From Pseudodesulfovibrio sp. (GTDB lineage: Bacteria; Desulfobacterota; Desulfovibrionia; Desulfovibrionales; Desulfovibrionaceae): DNA of 45,476 nt. Positions within the stretch are counted from its first letter, which is position 1; every line of letters starts with the position of its first letter. Below, in pieces: positions 14,690 through 24,630 of this stretch. A program made the translations under genes and the position numbers. The notes below the pieces were generated by a model, which saw only the letters and a program-made list of their open reading frames with translations, searched no databases and was not told the DNA's origin. The DNA lies in contig NZ_JAQUWN010000015.1 in assembly GCF_028692895.1 (NCBI RefSeq), positions 1 through 45,476 on the forward strand. Reading direction: 5' to 3'.

Positions 14690-17383
14690 TTGCTCCGGAG
14701 AAACGTGATCGTGGCGGCGGCCGTCATCCCGCTGGCCGCCCTGCTCATGTACATGGTCTGGGGAAACTACTCTTCCCAGGTCAAGCTGCAGCAGGCGGCC
14801 AAGGAGCGTTTCGCCGAATTCTCGGCCAGGGAGGCCTCTTCCCTGGCGCATTTCCTGATGGACCGCCGTAACGACATCGAGGACCTCTCCTCCAGTCGGG
14901 AGCTTCTGGCCTATTACGAGAACAAGGGACTGGGCATGTCCAAGGAGTACGGCCTGTGGGCCAGCCAGGTGGCCATCGCCGAGCTGCTGGACCGGTTCGT
15001 GCGCCGCAAGACAATGCACGGCAAGCGCCTCTACCGGCGGATGGCCTATGTGGACGAGGACGGCAACCTCCTGGCCGACGACCAGGGCGTTCCCGAAGAC
15101 CCGACCTGCTGTACTGTGGCCGTTCCGGCCGTGCTCGACTCCGCCTCGGCGGCCATCCGCCTGGAGGACGAGGACGGGGTGCGCCGGATGGCCTTCTACC
15201 TGCCCTTCGTCTTCCGGAGCAAGCGGGTGGGCACCCTGGTGGCCTGGCTGAACACCGAGGCCATTCTTTCACTCGTCATGGAGGACCTGGGCCGGCGGCG
15301 GGAGCACTGGTTCAACTACCTGGTGTTCGGCCCGTCCCTGTACTCCCCGCTGCACACGGTGCCCGCGCCCCTGGCCCGGCTGGCCGCCTCGGGCTGGCCG
15401 CAGCGGCCCGGCGAGGTGGTCGCCCGGGTCCTGCCGGTGGACACCGGCGAGGACATGGCGTTCCTGGCCGTCCGCTCCGAGGTGGCGGGAACGGATTTCA
15501 GCCTGCTCAGCCTCGCGTCCGAGCCCAAGCTGCTGGGAACCCTCAGCCCGGGCGAGCTGCTGGTCTACACCATCCTGCTGGCCCTGCTCCTGCTGGGCGG
15601 AGCCGCGACCATTCTCTGGTCCAGCGCCCGCAACCTGGTCCTGGGGGCCAAGGTGGAGGAGGCGGGACGCCAGGCCCTGCGCATCGAGGAGAAGAACCGC
15701 CAGTTGGAGGAGGAGGTGACGGCCCGCAAGGCGGCGGAAGCGGCCCTGCGCGAGAACAACGACGCCCTGGAGGAGCGGGTGGGCAAGCGGACCGCCGCCC
15801 TGGAGGATCAGGCCCGCGCCCTGAGCCGGGAGGTCGCGGAGCGGCGCGAGGCCGAGTCGATCATGCGCTTCATCTTCAACAACACCCACGACGCCATCAT
15901 CATCCACGACCTGGAGGGCAAGGCCCTCGACGTCAACGAGCGGATGCTCGAACTCTACCGGATGAGCCGGGAGGAGGCCCTTTCGCTGGACATCCCCGGC
16001 GATATTTCCGGGCCCGGCGTTACGCCCGGGGAGGTGGAGACGATCTGGAAGCGGGTGGTCGGCGGCGAGAGCGTGACCCGCGAATGGGTCGCCCGGCGGC
16101 CCGAGGACGGCCACCTCTTCGACGTTCTGGTCAGCCTGAACCGCATCGACATGGGCGGCAAGGCCGTAGTCTTCGCCAACGTGCATGACATCTCCGAGGA
16201 GAAGCGACGCCTGAACGAACAGCAGGAGCACCAGGAGTTCCTGAACACCATCTTCGAGGGCATCGGCGCGGCCATCTTCGTCTTCGACCCCGGGACGGGG
16301 AAGACCGTGGACTGCAACGTGGTCGGCGAGCGGCTGCTCTCCATGACCCGCGAGGAGATTCTGGACGCCTCCTGCAAGGCGCACATCCAGTTTTCGGGCC
16401 AGGCCGCACAGGACCTGCTCTGCCCCGAGCGGCACGACCGCAACGAGTATGAGGAGGGGGCGCTGGCCCTTTCCGACGGCACCTCGCTGCCCGTGTCCCT
16501 GCACTCCTTCGACATCCTCATCGGCGGCAAGGAGCACATGGTCCAGGTGGTCTTCGACATCGCCGAGCGCAAGACCCTGGAGCGCAAGCTGAACATCGCC
16601 CAGAAGCTGGAGTCCCTGGGCCAGCTCGCCTCGGGCATCGCCCACGAGATCAACACGCCCATCCAGTACGTGGGCGACTCCATCCATTTCGTCAAGGACG
16701 CCCTGGAGGACATGTTCAATCTGGTCGGCCTGTACGAGGGCGGCGCGGAAAAGGCCGGGGCCGTGGAGGAGCAGCGGGAGGAGATGGACTACGAGTTCGT
16801 GCGCGAGGAGATGCCCAAGGCGTGCGACCGCGCCCTGGATGGCGTGCGGCGAGTGGCCACCATCGTCCTGGCCATGAAGAACTTCTCCCATCCCGGCGAG
16901 GAGGAGGCCCGGCCCGTGGACATCAACCGGGCCATCGAGAACACGGTCATCGTCACCCGCAACGAGTGGAAGTACGCCGCCGACCTGGAGACCCGCCTCG
17001 CCCCCGACCTGCCCCTGGTCACCGGCTTCCCCGGCGGCCTGAACCAGGTCCTGCTCAACATCATCATCAACGCGGCCCACTCCATCGCGGGCAACGAGGC
17101 CACCGGCGACAAGGGGCTGATCACCGTGGCCACGTCCGTCGACGGCTCGTTCGTCGAGGTCCGCATCACGGACACCGGATGCGGGATTCCCAAGGAGAAC
17201 CTGCCCAAGATCTTCGACCCCTTTTTCACCACCAAGGAGGTGGGCAAGGGCACGGGCCAGGGGCTGGCCATCGTCCACGACATCGTGGTCGAGAAGCACG
17301 GCGGCACCATCGACGTGGAGTCCGAGGTGGGCGTGGGCACGACCTTCATCGCCCGCCTGCCCATCGACGGCCCTCCCGCCTAG
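14690..17383 (+). CDS. membrane sensor histidine kinase with two PAS domains
   Basis: 897 residues. A first membrane helix (about 7-24) and a second (about 289-310) enclose a 260-residue periplasmic sensor region, which resembles a Cache-type domain only by size and position. A coiled coil follows (about 320-390), then two PAS domains (about 391-505 and 515-628), a HisKA-like domain with phosphoacceptor H652 in GIAHEINTPIQY, and an ATPase domain with N box (LNQVLLNIIINAAHSIA), G1 DTGCGIP (828-834), F box FDPFFTTKE and G2 GKGTGQGLAI. All catalytic boxes look intact. There is no receiver domain, so the partner regulator is elsewhere. The start is a TTG with GGGGAGGG five nt upstream. It probably forms an operon with the binding protein before it. 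The stop is only 6 nt from the convergent fliD stop, leaving no room for a separate terminator. Confidence 0.87.
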   Translation: MLRRNVIVAAAVIPLAALLMYMVWGNYSSQVKLQQAAKERFAEFSAREASSLAHFLMDRRNDIEDLSSSRELLAYYENKGLGMSKEYGLWASQVAIAELLDRFVRRKTMHGKRLYRRMAYVDEDGNLLADDQGVPEDPTCCTVAVPAVLDSASAAIRLEDEDGVRRMAFYLPFVFRSKRVGTLVAWLNTEAILSLVMEDLGRRREHWFNYLVFGPSLYSPLHTVPAPLARLAASGWPQRPGEVVARVLPVDTGEDMAFLAVRSEVAGTDFSLLSLASEPKLLGTLSPGELLVYTILLALLLLGGAATILWSSARNLVLGAKVEEAGRQALRIEEKNRQLEEEVTARKAAEAALRENNDALEERVGKRTAALEDQARALSREVAERREAESIMRFIFNNTHDAIIIHDLEGKALDVNERMLELYRMSREEALSLDIPGDISGPGVTPGEVETIWKRVVGGESVTREWVARRPEDGHLFDVLVSLNRIDMGGKAVVFANVHDISEEKRRLNEQQEHQEFLNTIFEGIGAAIFVFDPGTGKTVDCNVVGERLLSMTREEILDASCKAHIQFSGQAAQDLLCPERHDRNEYEEGALALSDGTSLPVSLHSFDILIGGKEHMVQVVFDIAERKTLERKLNIAQKLESLGQLASGIAHEINTPIQYVGDSIHFVKDALEDMFNLVGLYEGGAEKAGAVEEQREEMDYEFVREEMPKACDRALDGVRRVATIVLAMKNFSHPGEEEARPVDINRAIENTVIVTRNEWKYAADLETRLAPDLPLVTGFPGGLNQVLLNIIINAAHSIAGNEATGDKGLITVATSVDGSFVEVRITDTGCGIPKENLPKIFDPFFTTKEVGKGTGQGLAIVHDIVVEKHGGTIDVESEVGVGTTFIARLPIDGPPA

Positions 17384-17389
17384 GCCCGG

Positions 17390-19114
17390 CTAGTCGAGGG
17401 AGGCGACCATGCTCTCCAGCAGGGACGACTGGCTGTCGTAGGTGGCGAGCAGGGCGTCCAGGGCCGCGTACTTGCGCGTCAGCGACGTCTCCAGGATGTC
17501 CAGGCGCTCTTCTTCATTGTAAATCTGGTTGTCCAGGCTGGTGGAAATCTCCTCGTAATGGTCGATGAGGATGGTCAGGGTGCCGGTCTCGCCGTCGGTC
17601 ATGTCGTCCAGGGCGTCGGAGAGGGCGCCGACGATCCCCTGCTTGACCCGCGCCGAGCCCCCGTAGTCGCCGTCCGCCTCCTCGGCCACGGAGAGGTAGA
17701 GGCCCTTGGCGCTCGTCCCCGTGCCGGTGATGGTCCAGCCGTCGATGAGCGCGTCCTCGCCGTCGATGGTGGCCGAGACGATCTCCCCGCCCGAGATGGT
17801 GTATCGCACGTCGTGCTCCCCCGCCGGGGTCACGGTGTCGATGACCGAGATGACCTGGAAGTGCTCGCTGTCGGACTCGCCCGTGCCCCGCGCCGCGAAG
17901 AGCGCGGCCACGGCCGCCGGGTCGTTGTCCAGGGCGTCCTCCAGCTCGTCCTCGTCGAGGAGGATCTGGCCGTAGGTGTCCGAGCCCTCGTCCGTGTCCG
18001 TGGCGAAGCCGATCTGGGAGAGGGCGCTGTAGTAGTCGCCGCCCTCGTCCTCGTCGTAGGTCAGGAACCCGAGGGCGCTTGAGGAGACGATGGACTTGAT
18101 CTGGTTGTACATCATGTCCAGCGTGCTGCTGTTGATGGTGTATGTGTCGTCGTCCCCGTCCTCGGATTCCGAGACCCGGCCGGTGAGCAACTGGATGTCC
18201 AGGATGATCTGGTTCAGCCCCTCCACGAACTCGGTGATGGTGTCGTACATGCCGTCGGCGTCGTAGTCGACGGCGACGCGCACGCCTTCGCTGTCCGTGG
18301 TCTCCTTGAGGTCGAAGGTCAGGCCGTCCACCACGTCGTCGATGGAGTTGTCGCTGCGTTCGATCCACTGGTCGGCCGCGGACGGAAATCCGTCCACTTT
18401 GACCTGGGCGTTCTGGGCGGTCTGGGTGTTGGTGAACCCGGCGGCGCTCATGCCGGAGAGCGAGCCGGTGTCCAGGACGGAGATGGCGTTCTCCTCGCCC
18501 ATGTCCGAGCTTTTCAGCACGAAATAGTAGCTGCTGCCGTCGTACATCAGGGAGGCCTCGAACTTGTCGCGGGCGTCCAGGCTGCCGTTGACGGTGGAGA
18601 CCAGCCCCTCCAGGGTGGTCCCTGCCGAGACGTCGATGGAGATGGTCTCCCCCTGGTGCTCCACCTGCAGGGTGGTGGCCGAGGCGGCGACAACGTCCTC
18701 CTCCGAGCCGTAGCCCTGGGCGTCGGCGACCCAGATGTCGGCCTGGGCGAGCTGGTTGACGATGATGGTGTGGATGCCGACCTCGGCGTCGCTGTCCGCG
18801 GTGACGGCGACCTCGCCGTCGCCGGTGACGGTGGCGTCCATGGAATAGAACTCGTCCAGTTCGTCCATGTCGTCCAGGGTGTCGTTGAAGTCGTCGATCT
18901 CGTCGCCGATCTGCTCCAGCAGGTCGATGACGTAGTCGTTCTCCTCCTGCTGGGCCTCGTAGTCCTCCAGCTTGTAGCTCTGGGAATCGATGATGGCGTC
19001 GATGATCTCCGAGAAGTCCGTGCCGTTGCCCAGGCCGGAGAAGGTGACCGAGCCCGAGGTGGAGACCGGCTCGTAGGCCGAGATGTCGCTCGAAACCGAG
19101 GTGATGTATCCCAT
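17390..19114 (-). CDS. fliD: flagellar filament cap protein FliD (HAP2)
   Basis: 574 residues. The N-terminal FliD_N region contains FSGLGNGTDFSEIIDAIIDSQ; the middle part has the conserved FliD_C blocks such as GLTFDLKETTDSEGVRVAV and a SALSQIGFATDTD block with ILLDEDELEDALDNDP; the C-terminus is a coiled-coil rich segment ending RKYAALDALLATYDSQSSLLESMV. This matches FliD, which caps the filament and folds flagellin as it is added. The protein is strikingly acidic. It is the last gene of the minus-strand flagellar operon, 9 nt after flgL. Confidence 0.93.
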   Translation of the reverse strand: MGYITSVSSDISAYEPVSTSGSVTFSGLGNGTDFSEIIDAIIDSQSYKLEDYEAQQEENDYVIDLLEQIGDEIDDFNDTLDDMDELDEFYSMDATVTGDGEVAVTADSDAEVGIHTIIVNQLAQADIWVADAQGYGSEEDVVAASATTLQVEHQGETISIDVSAGTTLEGLVSTVNGSLDARDKFEASLMYDGSSYYFVLKSSDMGEENAISVLDTGSLSGMSAAGFTNTQTAQNAQVKVDGFPSAADQWIERSDNSIDDVVDGLTFDLKETTDSEGVRVAVDYDADGMYDTITEFVEGLNQIILDIQLLTGRVSESEDGDDDTYTINSSTLDMMYNQIKSIVSSSALGFLTYDEDEGGDYYSALSQIGFATDTDEGSDTYGQILLDEDELEDALDNDPAAVAALFAARGTGESDSEHFQVISVIDTVTPAGEHDVRYTISGGEIVSATIDGEDALIDGWTITGTGTSAKGLYLSVAEEADGDYGGSARVKQGIVGALSDALDDMTDGETGTLTILIDHYEEISTSLDNQIYNEEERLDILETSLTRKYAALDALLATYDSQSSLLESMVASLD

Positions 19115-19123
19115 GACGGCCCC

Positions 19124-20320
19124 CTAGATGTAGTTGAGCAGGCTCATCTTGATGATGTCCGAGGAGGAGGAGAGCACGGCCTCGTATACGTAGTTGGCCT
19201 GCTCCAGCTCGACCACGAGCTGCGCGGAGTCGGCGTCCTCGATGCCGCTGATGTTGTTGGCGGTCACGGACTTGACCACGGATATGGCGCTGCCGATGTA
19301 GGTGGTCTTGTTCTCCCGCGCGCCGATGTCGGCGGCCGCTGTCTCCACGTTCTCGTGGGCGTCGCCGAGCTTGGCCAGGCAATCGGCCACGCCGTCGTAG
19401 TCCCCGTTTTCCAGGTAGACGATGCAGTCGCTGATGGTTTCGAAGAGGTTGTCGCCGTCGTAGGCGAGGCCGGTGGAGCCGTCCACGCCGCCGAAGATTT
19501 CGCCGCCCACGGAGTTCATGTCCACGTCGGTGCTCTCGGAGATGGCCACGGACATGGCGTTTTCGCTGCCGGTGTAGACCACGGCCTCCCGCAGGTGGAA
19601 CTGCGTGCCGTTGCCGTCGTCGTCGGCGGCGGTGACGGCGGCGCCGCTCGCCAGCTCCGCCTGGGCCGCGCCCAGGTCGAGGGTGGTGTCGCCGGCGGCC
19701 AGGGTGGCGGTGGTCCAGGTCTCGCCGTAGTCGGTGGAGTAGCTGTAGGTCAGCTCGTCCGTGCCCACGGCCCCGTCGCTGTCGAAGCGCACGGCGATGG
19801 AGGAGTCCAGTTCACCGGTGAGGCTGACGAAGTCGGCCCGGGTCAGGGAGTCGTTGGGCAGGGTGACACCCAGCCCCTTCTCGTAGGGGGCCTCGCCCGA
19901 GTCGTCCCCGCCGAAGACGTAGTCCTGGGCCGAGAACTTGGTGTTGGCGATGGTCATCAGGCTGTCGAGGTAGCCCTCCATCTCGATGGCCATGGCCTGG
20001 AGCTGCACGGCGGTGTAGGTCTCGGTGGAGCCCTGCTCGGCAACTTCCTTGGCTGCGGTGATCTGCTCGCTGGCCTGGGACAGGGCTTCGTCGGCCAGGG
20101 AGAGGTGCTCGCCGCAGACGGTGCAGTTGTCCGAGTAGCCGGACAGGGCGCTGTTGTAGGCGCGCAGCTCGATGACCTTGCCCATGCCCGTGGGGTCGTC
20201 CGAGGGTCTGTTGAGTTTCTTCTGCGAGCTGGTCATGCTGTTCAGCTCCGCGATGTCGCTCAGGGCGGCGTTCATCTGCAGGAGCGACTGGGAGTATATC
20301 TGGGAAGTGCTGATCCGCAT
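19124..20320 (-). CDS. flgL: hook-filament junction protein FlgL (HAP3)
   Basis: 398 residues. The N-terminus MRISTSQIYSQSLLQMNAA and the KKLNRPSDDPTGMGKVIELR block are typical of FlgL and of the flagellin D0/D1 coiled coil; the C-terminal coiled coil has the matching ENKTTYIGSAISVVKSVTAN block. The middle (about 130-300) is a variable domain of beta-strand-like, Asp/Gly-rich sequence. FlgL joins the hook-filament zone to the filament. It lies between flgK and fliD with short gaps (14 and 9 nt). Longer than the minimal FlgL of about 300 residues because of the middle domain. Confidence 0.92.
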   Translation of the reverse strand: MRISTSQIYSQSLLQMNAALSDIAELNSMTSSQKKLNRPSDDPTGMGKVIELRAYNSALSGYSDNCTVCGEHLSLADEALSQASEQITAAKEVAEQGSTETYTAVQLQAMAIEMEGYLDSLMTIANTKFSAQDYVFGGDDSGEAPYEKGLGVTLPNDSLTRADFVSLTGELDSSIAVRFDSDGAVGTDELTYSYSTDYGETWTTATLAAGDTTLDLGAAQAELASGAAVTAADDDGNGTQFHLREAVVYTGSENAMSVAISESTDVDMNSVGGEIFGGVDGSTGLAYDGDNLFETISDCIVYLENGDYDGVADCLAKLGDAHENVETAAADIGARENKTTYIGSAISVVKSVTANNISGIEDADSAQLVVELEQANYVYEAVLSSSSDIIKMSLLNYI

Positions 20321-20334
20321 GGGTCCCTCCTGTC

Positions 20335-22356
20335 CTAGACCATGTCCAGGATGGTGTCGAAAAGGGTCTGGGTCACGGAGATGATCTCCGCCGCCGCCTG
20401 GTAGGCCTGCTGGTGCTTGGTCAGGTCGATGAGCTCCTCGTCCACGTTGACCTCGCTGGCCGAGGCCTGCTGGTTGTAGAAGTAGTCGGAGGCGGTGGCG
20501 GCGTAGACCTGGCGGACCTCCGCCGAGGACGCGGCCGAGCCCGCCGAGGCCACCAGGGAGGCCAGTGCGCTGCTCAGCGAGGTCTCGGAGCCGCCCACGG
20601 CCACGGGCTCCTCGGCCAGCTCGAAGATGGCCGAGGCCGCGTCGTTGCTTCCTGTGGCCACCAGGCCGTCGTCGCCCACCACGCCCGCGTTGATGTGCGA
20701 GACGTCGGACGCGATGGCGCCGTCCACCGCGATGTCGGACGCGCCGGACCCGCTGAAGTAGGTGTTGAGTCCCAGGGCGGCCAGGAGGTTGGAGGCGTCG
20801 CCCGTGATCTCGAATTCGTAGTCGCCGGTGGCCGCGATGACGAGCTGGTTGTCGCCGTTGATGGAGGCGGTGACCTCGCCGGTGGCCAGGAAGGCGGCGT
20901 TGACGTGATCCGCCACGTCCTGGAGGGAGTCGGAGGGATCGACGGAGACCAGGACCGAGGAGGCCAGGGCGCCGTCGCTGTCGTAGGTCTGGATTTCCAG
21001 TTGGTCGGAGGTGATCCTGTCGCCGTAGGCCAGGCCAGCGTTGCTCAGGGCGGCGGCGGTGTCGTCCACGGAGTAGCTGCCGGTCAGGGCGGAGTGGTGC
21101 TCCAGGCCCGCGCCCGTGGAGTGGACCGAGTTGACCTCCCAGACCAGGGCCTCGGTGAACTCGTCCAGGTCGTCCAGGGTGGGGATTACGGTGTCGTCGC
21201 GGGAGCTGAACAGGCCCGCCAGGCTGCCGCTCGACGTCCGGCCGTCCACGCTGGAGCCGGACGCGTCGGTCATGGGCGTGATGTTCTGGAGCGAGCCGTC
21301 GGAGGACTCCCAGTAGAGGCCGGTCTTGGCCACGATGGTGTAGCGGTCGCCCGCCATGTGGTCCTGGGCGCCGTCCTCGAACCAGATGGATACGCCCGCG
21401 ACCTCCACGGCGGCGTCCTCGTCCCCGGCCGTGTAGAGCATGGTGTCGCCGTCCTCGTCCTCCACCCAGGTCTCGCCGCCGTCCAGGGAGACGCGGAACT
21501 GGGCCGCGCCGTCCGCGCCGCCGGTGACGAAGTCGATGAGGATCTCCTCGCTGGACGCGCCCGAGTAGGCGATGGAGCCGTCGTAGTCCGAGGCGCGGAG
21601 CAGGGACTGCGTCGCCTTGGCCTGGCCGTAGACGAGGTCGTGGGTCTGAGTGCCGTCCACCAGGGTGTATCCCTCCTCCGTCTGGATGAAGACTTCGCCG
21701 TTTTCCTTGTACTGGACGTCCACCCCGATGATGGCGTTGAGCTCGCGGATGAGCTGGTCGCGCTGGGAGATGGAGTCCTGGTCGTCCGGGTTGGCCACGA
21801 TGGAGGCGTTCAGGTCGGCGATGTCGCCGATGATCTGGTTGGCGCTCTTCACCTGGTCCCGGATTTCGTCGTTGATGGTGTCCGCCACCTCGCCGAGCTG
21901 CCCGGCGGCGGTGTTCAGGGCGTAGGCCAGGGTCTCGCTCAGGCCGAGGAGTTCCTCGCGGGCCGACTCGGAGTCCGGGTCGGTGACCAGGCCGTTCCAG
22001 GCGTCGAAGAAGTCGCTCAGGATGGCGGAGAGGGTGTTGTCCTCGTCGCTCTGGTTGAGCAGTTCGTCGAGCTGGGAGAGGTACTCGTAGGCCGAGCTCT
22101 CCTTGGCCAGGTCGGCGGAGGCGTCCAGGTACTGGGCCTCGATGAAGGCGTCGAGGGTCGACTGGATGGAGGTGATGTCCGCCCCGGTCCCCACGCTCAG
22201 CCCGCTGATCGTGATGGAGCTCGTGCTCTCGTATACCGTGACGGTCTTCTGGTAGCCCTCGGTGTCCGCGTTGGCGATGTTGTTGGACGCGTTGTCGATG
22301 GACACCTGGGCGTTGGTCAGGGCCCGGGAGGCTATGGAGTAGAGATTGCTGAGCAT
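20335..22356 (-). CDS. flgK: hook-filament junction protein FlgK (HAP1)
   Basis: 673 residues. The N-terminal rod-type motif ALTNAQVSIDNASNNIANAD and the GYQKTV that follows are diagnostic, as is the C-terminal block SEVNVDEELIDLTKHQQAYQAAAEIISVTQ. FlgK forms the first ring between hook and filament. The large central part, with QKDSISQRDQLIRELNAIIG-like heptads and beta-rich domains, is normal for the family, which varies from about 450 to 700 residues. It precedes flgL in the operon; the ATG at 22356 is 25 nt after the flgE stop. Confidence 0.93.
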   Translation of the reverse strand: MLSNLYSIASRALTNAQVSIDNASNNIANADTEGYQKTVTVYESTSSITISGLSVGTGADITSIQSTLDAFIEAQYLDASADLAKESSAYEYLSQLDELLNQSDEDNTLSAILSDFFDAWNGLVTDPDSESAREELLGLSETLAYALNTAAGQLGEVADTINDEIRDQVKSANQIIGDIADLNASIVANPDDQDSISQRDQLIRELNAIIGVDVQYKENGEVFIQTEEGYTLVDGTQTHDLVYGQAKATQSLLRASDYDGSIAYSGASSEEILIDFVTGGADGAAQFRVSLDGGETWVEDEDGDTMLYTAGDEDAAVEVAGVSIWFEDGAQDHMAGDRYTIVAKTGLYWESSDGSLQNITPMTDASGSSVDGRTSSGSLAGLFSSRDDTVIPTLDDLDEFTEALVWEVNSVHSTGAGLEHHSALTGSYSVDDTAAALSNAGLAYGDRITSDQLEIQTYDSDGALASSVLVSVDPSDSLQDVADHVNAAFLATGEVTASINGDNQLVIAATGDYEFEITGDASNLLAALGLNTYFSGSGASDIAVDGAIASDVSHINAGVVGDDGLVATGSNDAASAIFELAEEPVAVGGSETSLSSALASLVASAGSAASSAEVRQVYAATASDYFYNQQASASEVNVDEELIDLTKHQQAYQAAAEIISVTQTLFDTILDMV

Positions 22357-22381
22357 GGGGGGACCCTCCGGTTCGCCGGGG

Positions 22382-23923
22382 TTAGCGCTTCATGCTGATG
22401 GCCGTGGACAGCAGGGTGTCCGCCGTGGTGATGACCTTGGAGTCCGCCTGGTAGGCCGCCTGGAGGATTATCAGGTTGGTCAGCTCGGTGGCGGTGTCCA
22501 CGTTGGACTGCTCCAGGGCGTTGGCCACGGTGGTGCCGAACCCGGCGGACCCGGCCGTGCCGATGATGGCCTGGCCCGATTCCGTGGTGGCCGAGTAGAG
22601 GTTGCTGCCCTCGAAGTTGAGCCCCTGGAGGTTGGTGAAGTCGGCCAGGGCGAAGGTGTAGAGGTCCACGGTCTGCCCGTTGGTGTAGGTGCCGGAGAGC
22701 ACGCCGTTTTCATCGATGGACACGTCCACCAGGGTGCCGGGCGCGTATCCGTCCTGGAGCAGGTTGTAGGTGGCCGATGAGTCGCTGTAGCTGGTGGTGG
22801 CCGTGGTGCTCAGGACCGAGTTGTTGAAGGTCGGCAGGTCGTCCGGGTCGCTGGCGCCGATGTCGGCCAGGCTGGTGATGGTCGCGGTGTTGGACCAGCC
22901 GGAGCCGGTGGAGAAGTCGGTGTTGGTCAGGCCGATGTTGAAGCCGATGTCCTGGTCCGTGTCCGAGCCGGTGAAGTTGGCGGAGAGGAGCGGATTGCCC
23001 TCGCTGTCGAAGTCGGCCAGGGTCCAGTTGGACATGTTCATGGCGTCGGCCGTGCCGCTGTTGCTCAGGGTGAAGGCCGTGGTGGAGATGAGCTGGCCCG
23101 AGGTGTCGAAGGTGATGGTCCCGGCCATGAGCAGCCCGGCCGCGCTGGTGGTGTTCAGGTCCGAGCCGTTGTAGGTCCGCTGGTCCTCGGACGGGTCGCA
23201 GGTGACGAGGTATTCCCAGACGATCTTGTCGTCGTCCGTGGTGACCCTGTCGAAGTACACGGTCAGGTCGTGGGCCGAGCCGTTCTCGTCGTAGACCGTG
23301 ATGCTCACCGAATAGGAATAAAGGGAGTCGCCGATGGGCGGGTCCTGGGCGCCGTCGTAGTAGGCGAAGAGCGCGGAGTACGGGTCGGTGGAGGAGGTGG
23401 CGTTGTCCGTGGAGGTGGAGTCGAGGTTCAGGTAGAGCGAGACCTCGCTGGTGGCGCTGGGCGGCGACTGGGACTGGTCGAGCTGGATGTCGGTCAGGGT
23501 GCCGGAGATGGAGCTGTTCTCCATGGCCCACCCCTGGACGCGGTCGCCGTGGGAGTCCACGAGGTAGCCTTCGGTGTCGAAGGAGAAGTTGCCCGCGCGG
23601 GTGTAGTAGGTGCTGCCGGTGTCGGGGTCCACCACGATGAAGAAGCCGTCGCCGTTGAGGGCCACGTCGGTCACCGAGTTGGTGGACTCGTATGAGCCCT
23701 GGGAATAGTCGGTGCAGACCGTGGCCACGGCCACGCCGTTGCCCACCTGGTCGGCGCTGCCGCCCGCGTACACGGTGGAGTAGAAGACGTCCTCGAACTG
23801 GATGGACGAGCCCTTGTAGGCGGTGGTGGTGGAGTTCGCCAGGTTGTTGCTGACCACCGAGGTGGCCTGGCTCTGGGCCTGGAGGCCGGAGATGCCGGTG
23901 TACATGGAACCGGTGATGCTCAT
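22382..23923 (-). CDS. flgE: flagellar hook protein FlgE
   Basis: 513 residues. The N-terminus MYTGISGLQAQSQATSVVSN with NLANSTTTAYK is the flagellar rod/hook signature; ALNGDGFFIVVDPDTGSTYYTRAGNFSFD is the FlgE/FlgF/FlgG core; the C-terminus ALEQSNVDTATELTNLIILQ is the conserved coiled coil. FlgE polymerises into the hook. The middle is an Asp/Ser/Thr-rich domain of about 300 residues. GGAGC upstream of the ATG at 23923 is the ribosome binding site. It follows flgD, which supplies the hook cap, with a 23-nt gap. Confidence 0.94.
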   Translation of the reverse strand: MSITGSMYTGISGLQAQSQATSVVSNNLANSTTTAYKGSSIQFEDVFYSTVYAGGSADQVGNGVAVATVCTDYSQGSYESTNSVTDVALNGDGFFIVVDPDTGSTYYTRAGNFSFDTEGYLVDSHGDRVQGWAMENSSISGTLTDIQLDQSQSPPSATSEVSLYLNLDSTSTDNATSSTDPYSALFAYYDGAQDPPIGDSLYSYSVSITVYDENGSAHDLTVYFDRVTTDDDKIVWEYLVTCDPSEDQRTYNGSDLNTTSAAGLLMAGTITFDTSGQLISTTAFTLSNSGTADAMNMSNWTLADFDSEGNPLLSANFTGSDTDQDIGFNIGLTNTDFSTGSGWSNTATITSLADIGASDPDDLPTFNNSVLSTTATTSYSDSSATYNLLQDGYAPGTLVDVSIDENGVLSGTYTNGQTVDLYTFALADFTNLQGLNFEGSNLYSATTESGQAIIGTAGSAGFGTTVANALEQSNVDTATELTNLIILQAAYQADSKVITTADTLLSTAISMKR

Positions 23924-23946
23924 GTCAATGCTCCTTTTTCAGGTGG

Positions 23947-24630
23947 TCAGTTGGTTGCGTAGGTGACGTCGGACATGTTGACCGTGCGGCCGTCGGAGAG
24001 CGTCAGCAGGACCCCGTCGTCCGTGGTCTCGATGCCGGTGACGGTGCCCGTGGTGGTCGTGGAGACGTCGATCTCGTCGCCGTCGCTGTCGTAGGCGGTG
24101 AAGAGGATGGTGTAGGTGCCGTTGGCCACGGTCTGGCCGTCGGCGCCGGCGCCGTCCCACTGGAAGGTGTGGCTGCCGGTCTCGACGTCGGTCATCTCCA
24201 TGGTGCCTACGATGTTGCCGTCGGAGTCGTAGACGTTGGCGACGATGGCGGCGGCGTCCTCGTCCAGGGTGAGGTAGATGTAGGAGGCTTCGCCGTCGCT
24301 CACGCTCACGGTGTGGCCGGTGGCCTCCACTTCCTTGCCCAGGTAGTCCAGGCCGCTGGTGGAATACAGCGTGGACATGACGTCGGAGAAGTCGCCCAGC
24401 TTGTCGTCGATGCTGGTCAGTTCGTCGAGCTGGGAATACTGGGTGAGCTGGTTGACCATCTCCACGTTGTCCATGGGCTCGGTGGGGTCCTGGTACTGAA
24501 GCTCCGTGACCAGCAGGGTCAGGAAGTCCTCCGAGGTCAGCGTGGCGCTGCTCGTGCTGGCGGTCGCGGTCGTGTCCGAGGACGACGAAAGCAGCGACTC
24601 GTAGTAGCTGGTGGAGTCGACGGTGCTCAT
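23947..24630 (-). CDS. flgD: hook assembly scaffold protein FlgD
   Basis: 227 residues from the ATG at 24630, which overlaps the stop of the sigma factor gene by 4 nt (ATGA). The N-terminal block SEDFLTLLVTELQYQDPTEP with MDNVEMVNQLTQYSQLDELTS is diagnostic of FlgD, which caps the growing hook and is lost when the hook is complete. The C-terminal half has the Ig-like FlgD domain (FQWDGAGADGQTVANGTYTI) and an extra 30-residue beta tail. Translational coupling to the sigma factor gene is likely. Confidence 0.92.
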   Translation of the reverse strand: MSTVDSTSYYESLLSSSSDTTATASTSSATLTSEDFLTLLVTELQYQDPTEPMDNVEMVNQLTQYSQLDELTSIDDKLGDFSDVMSTLYSTSGLDYLGKEVEATGHTVSVSDGEASYIYLTLDEDAAAIVANVYDSDGNIVGTMEMTDVETGSHTFQWDGAGADGQTVANGTYTILFTAYDSDGDEIDVSTTTTGTVTGIETTDDGVLLTLSDGRTVNMSDVTYATN

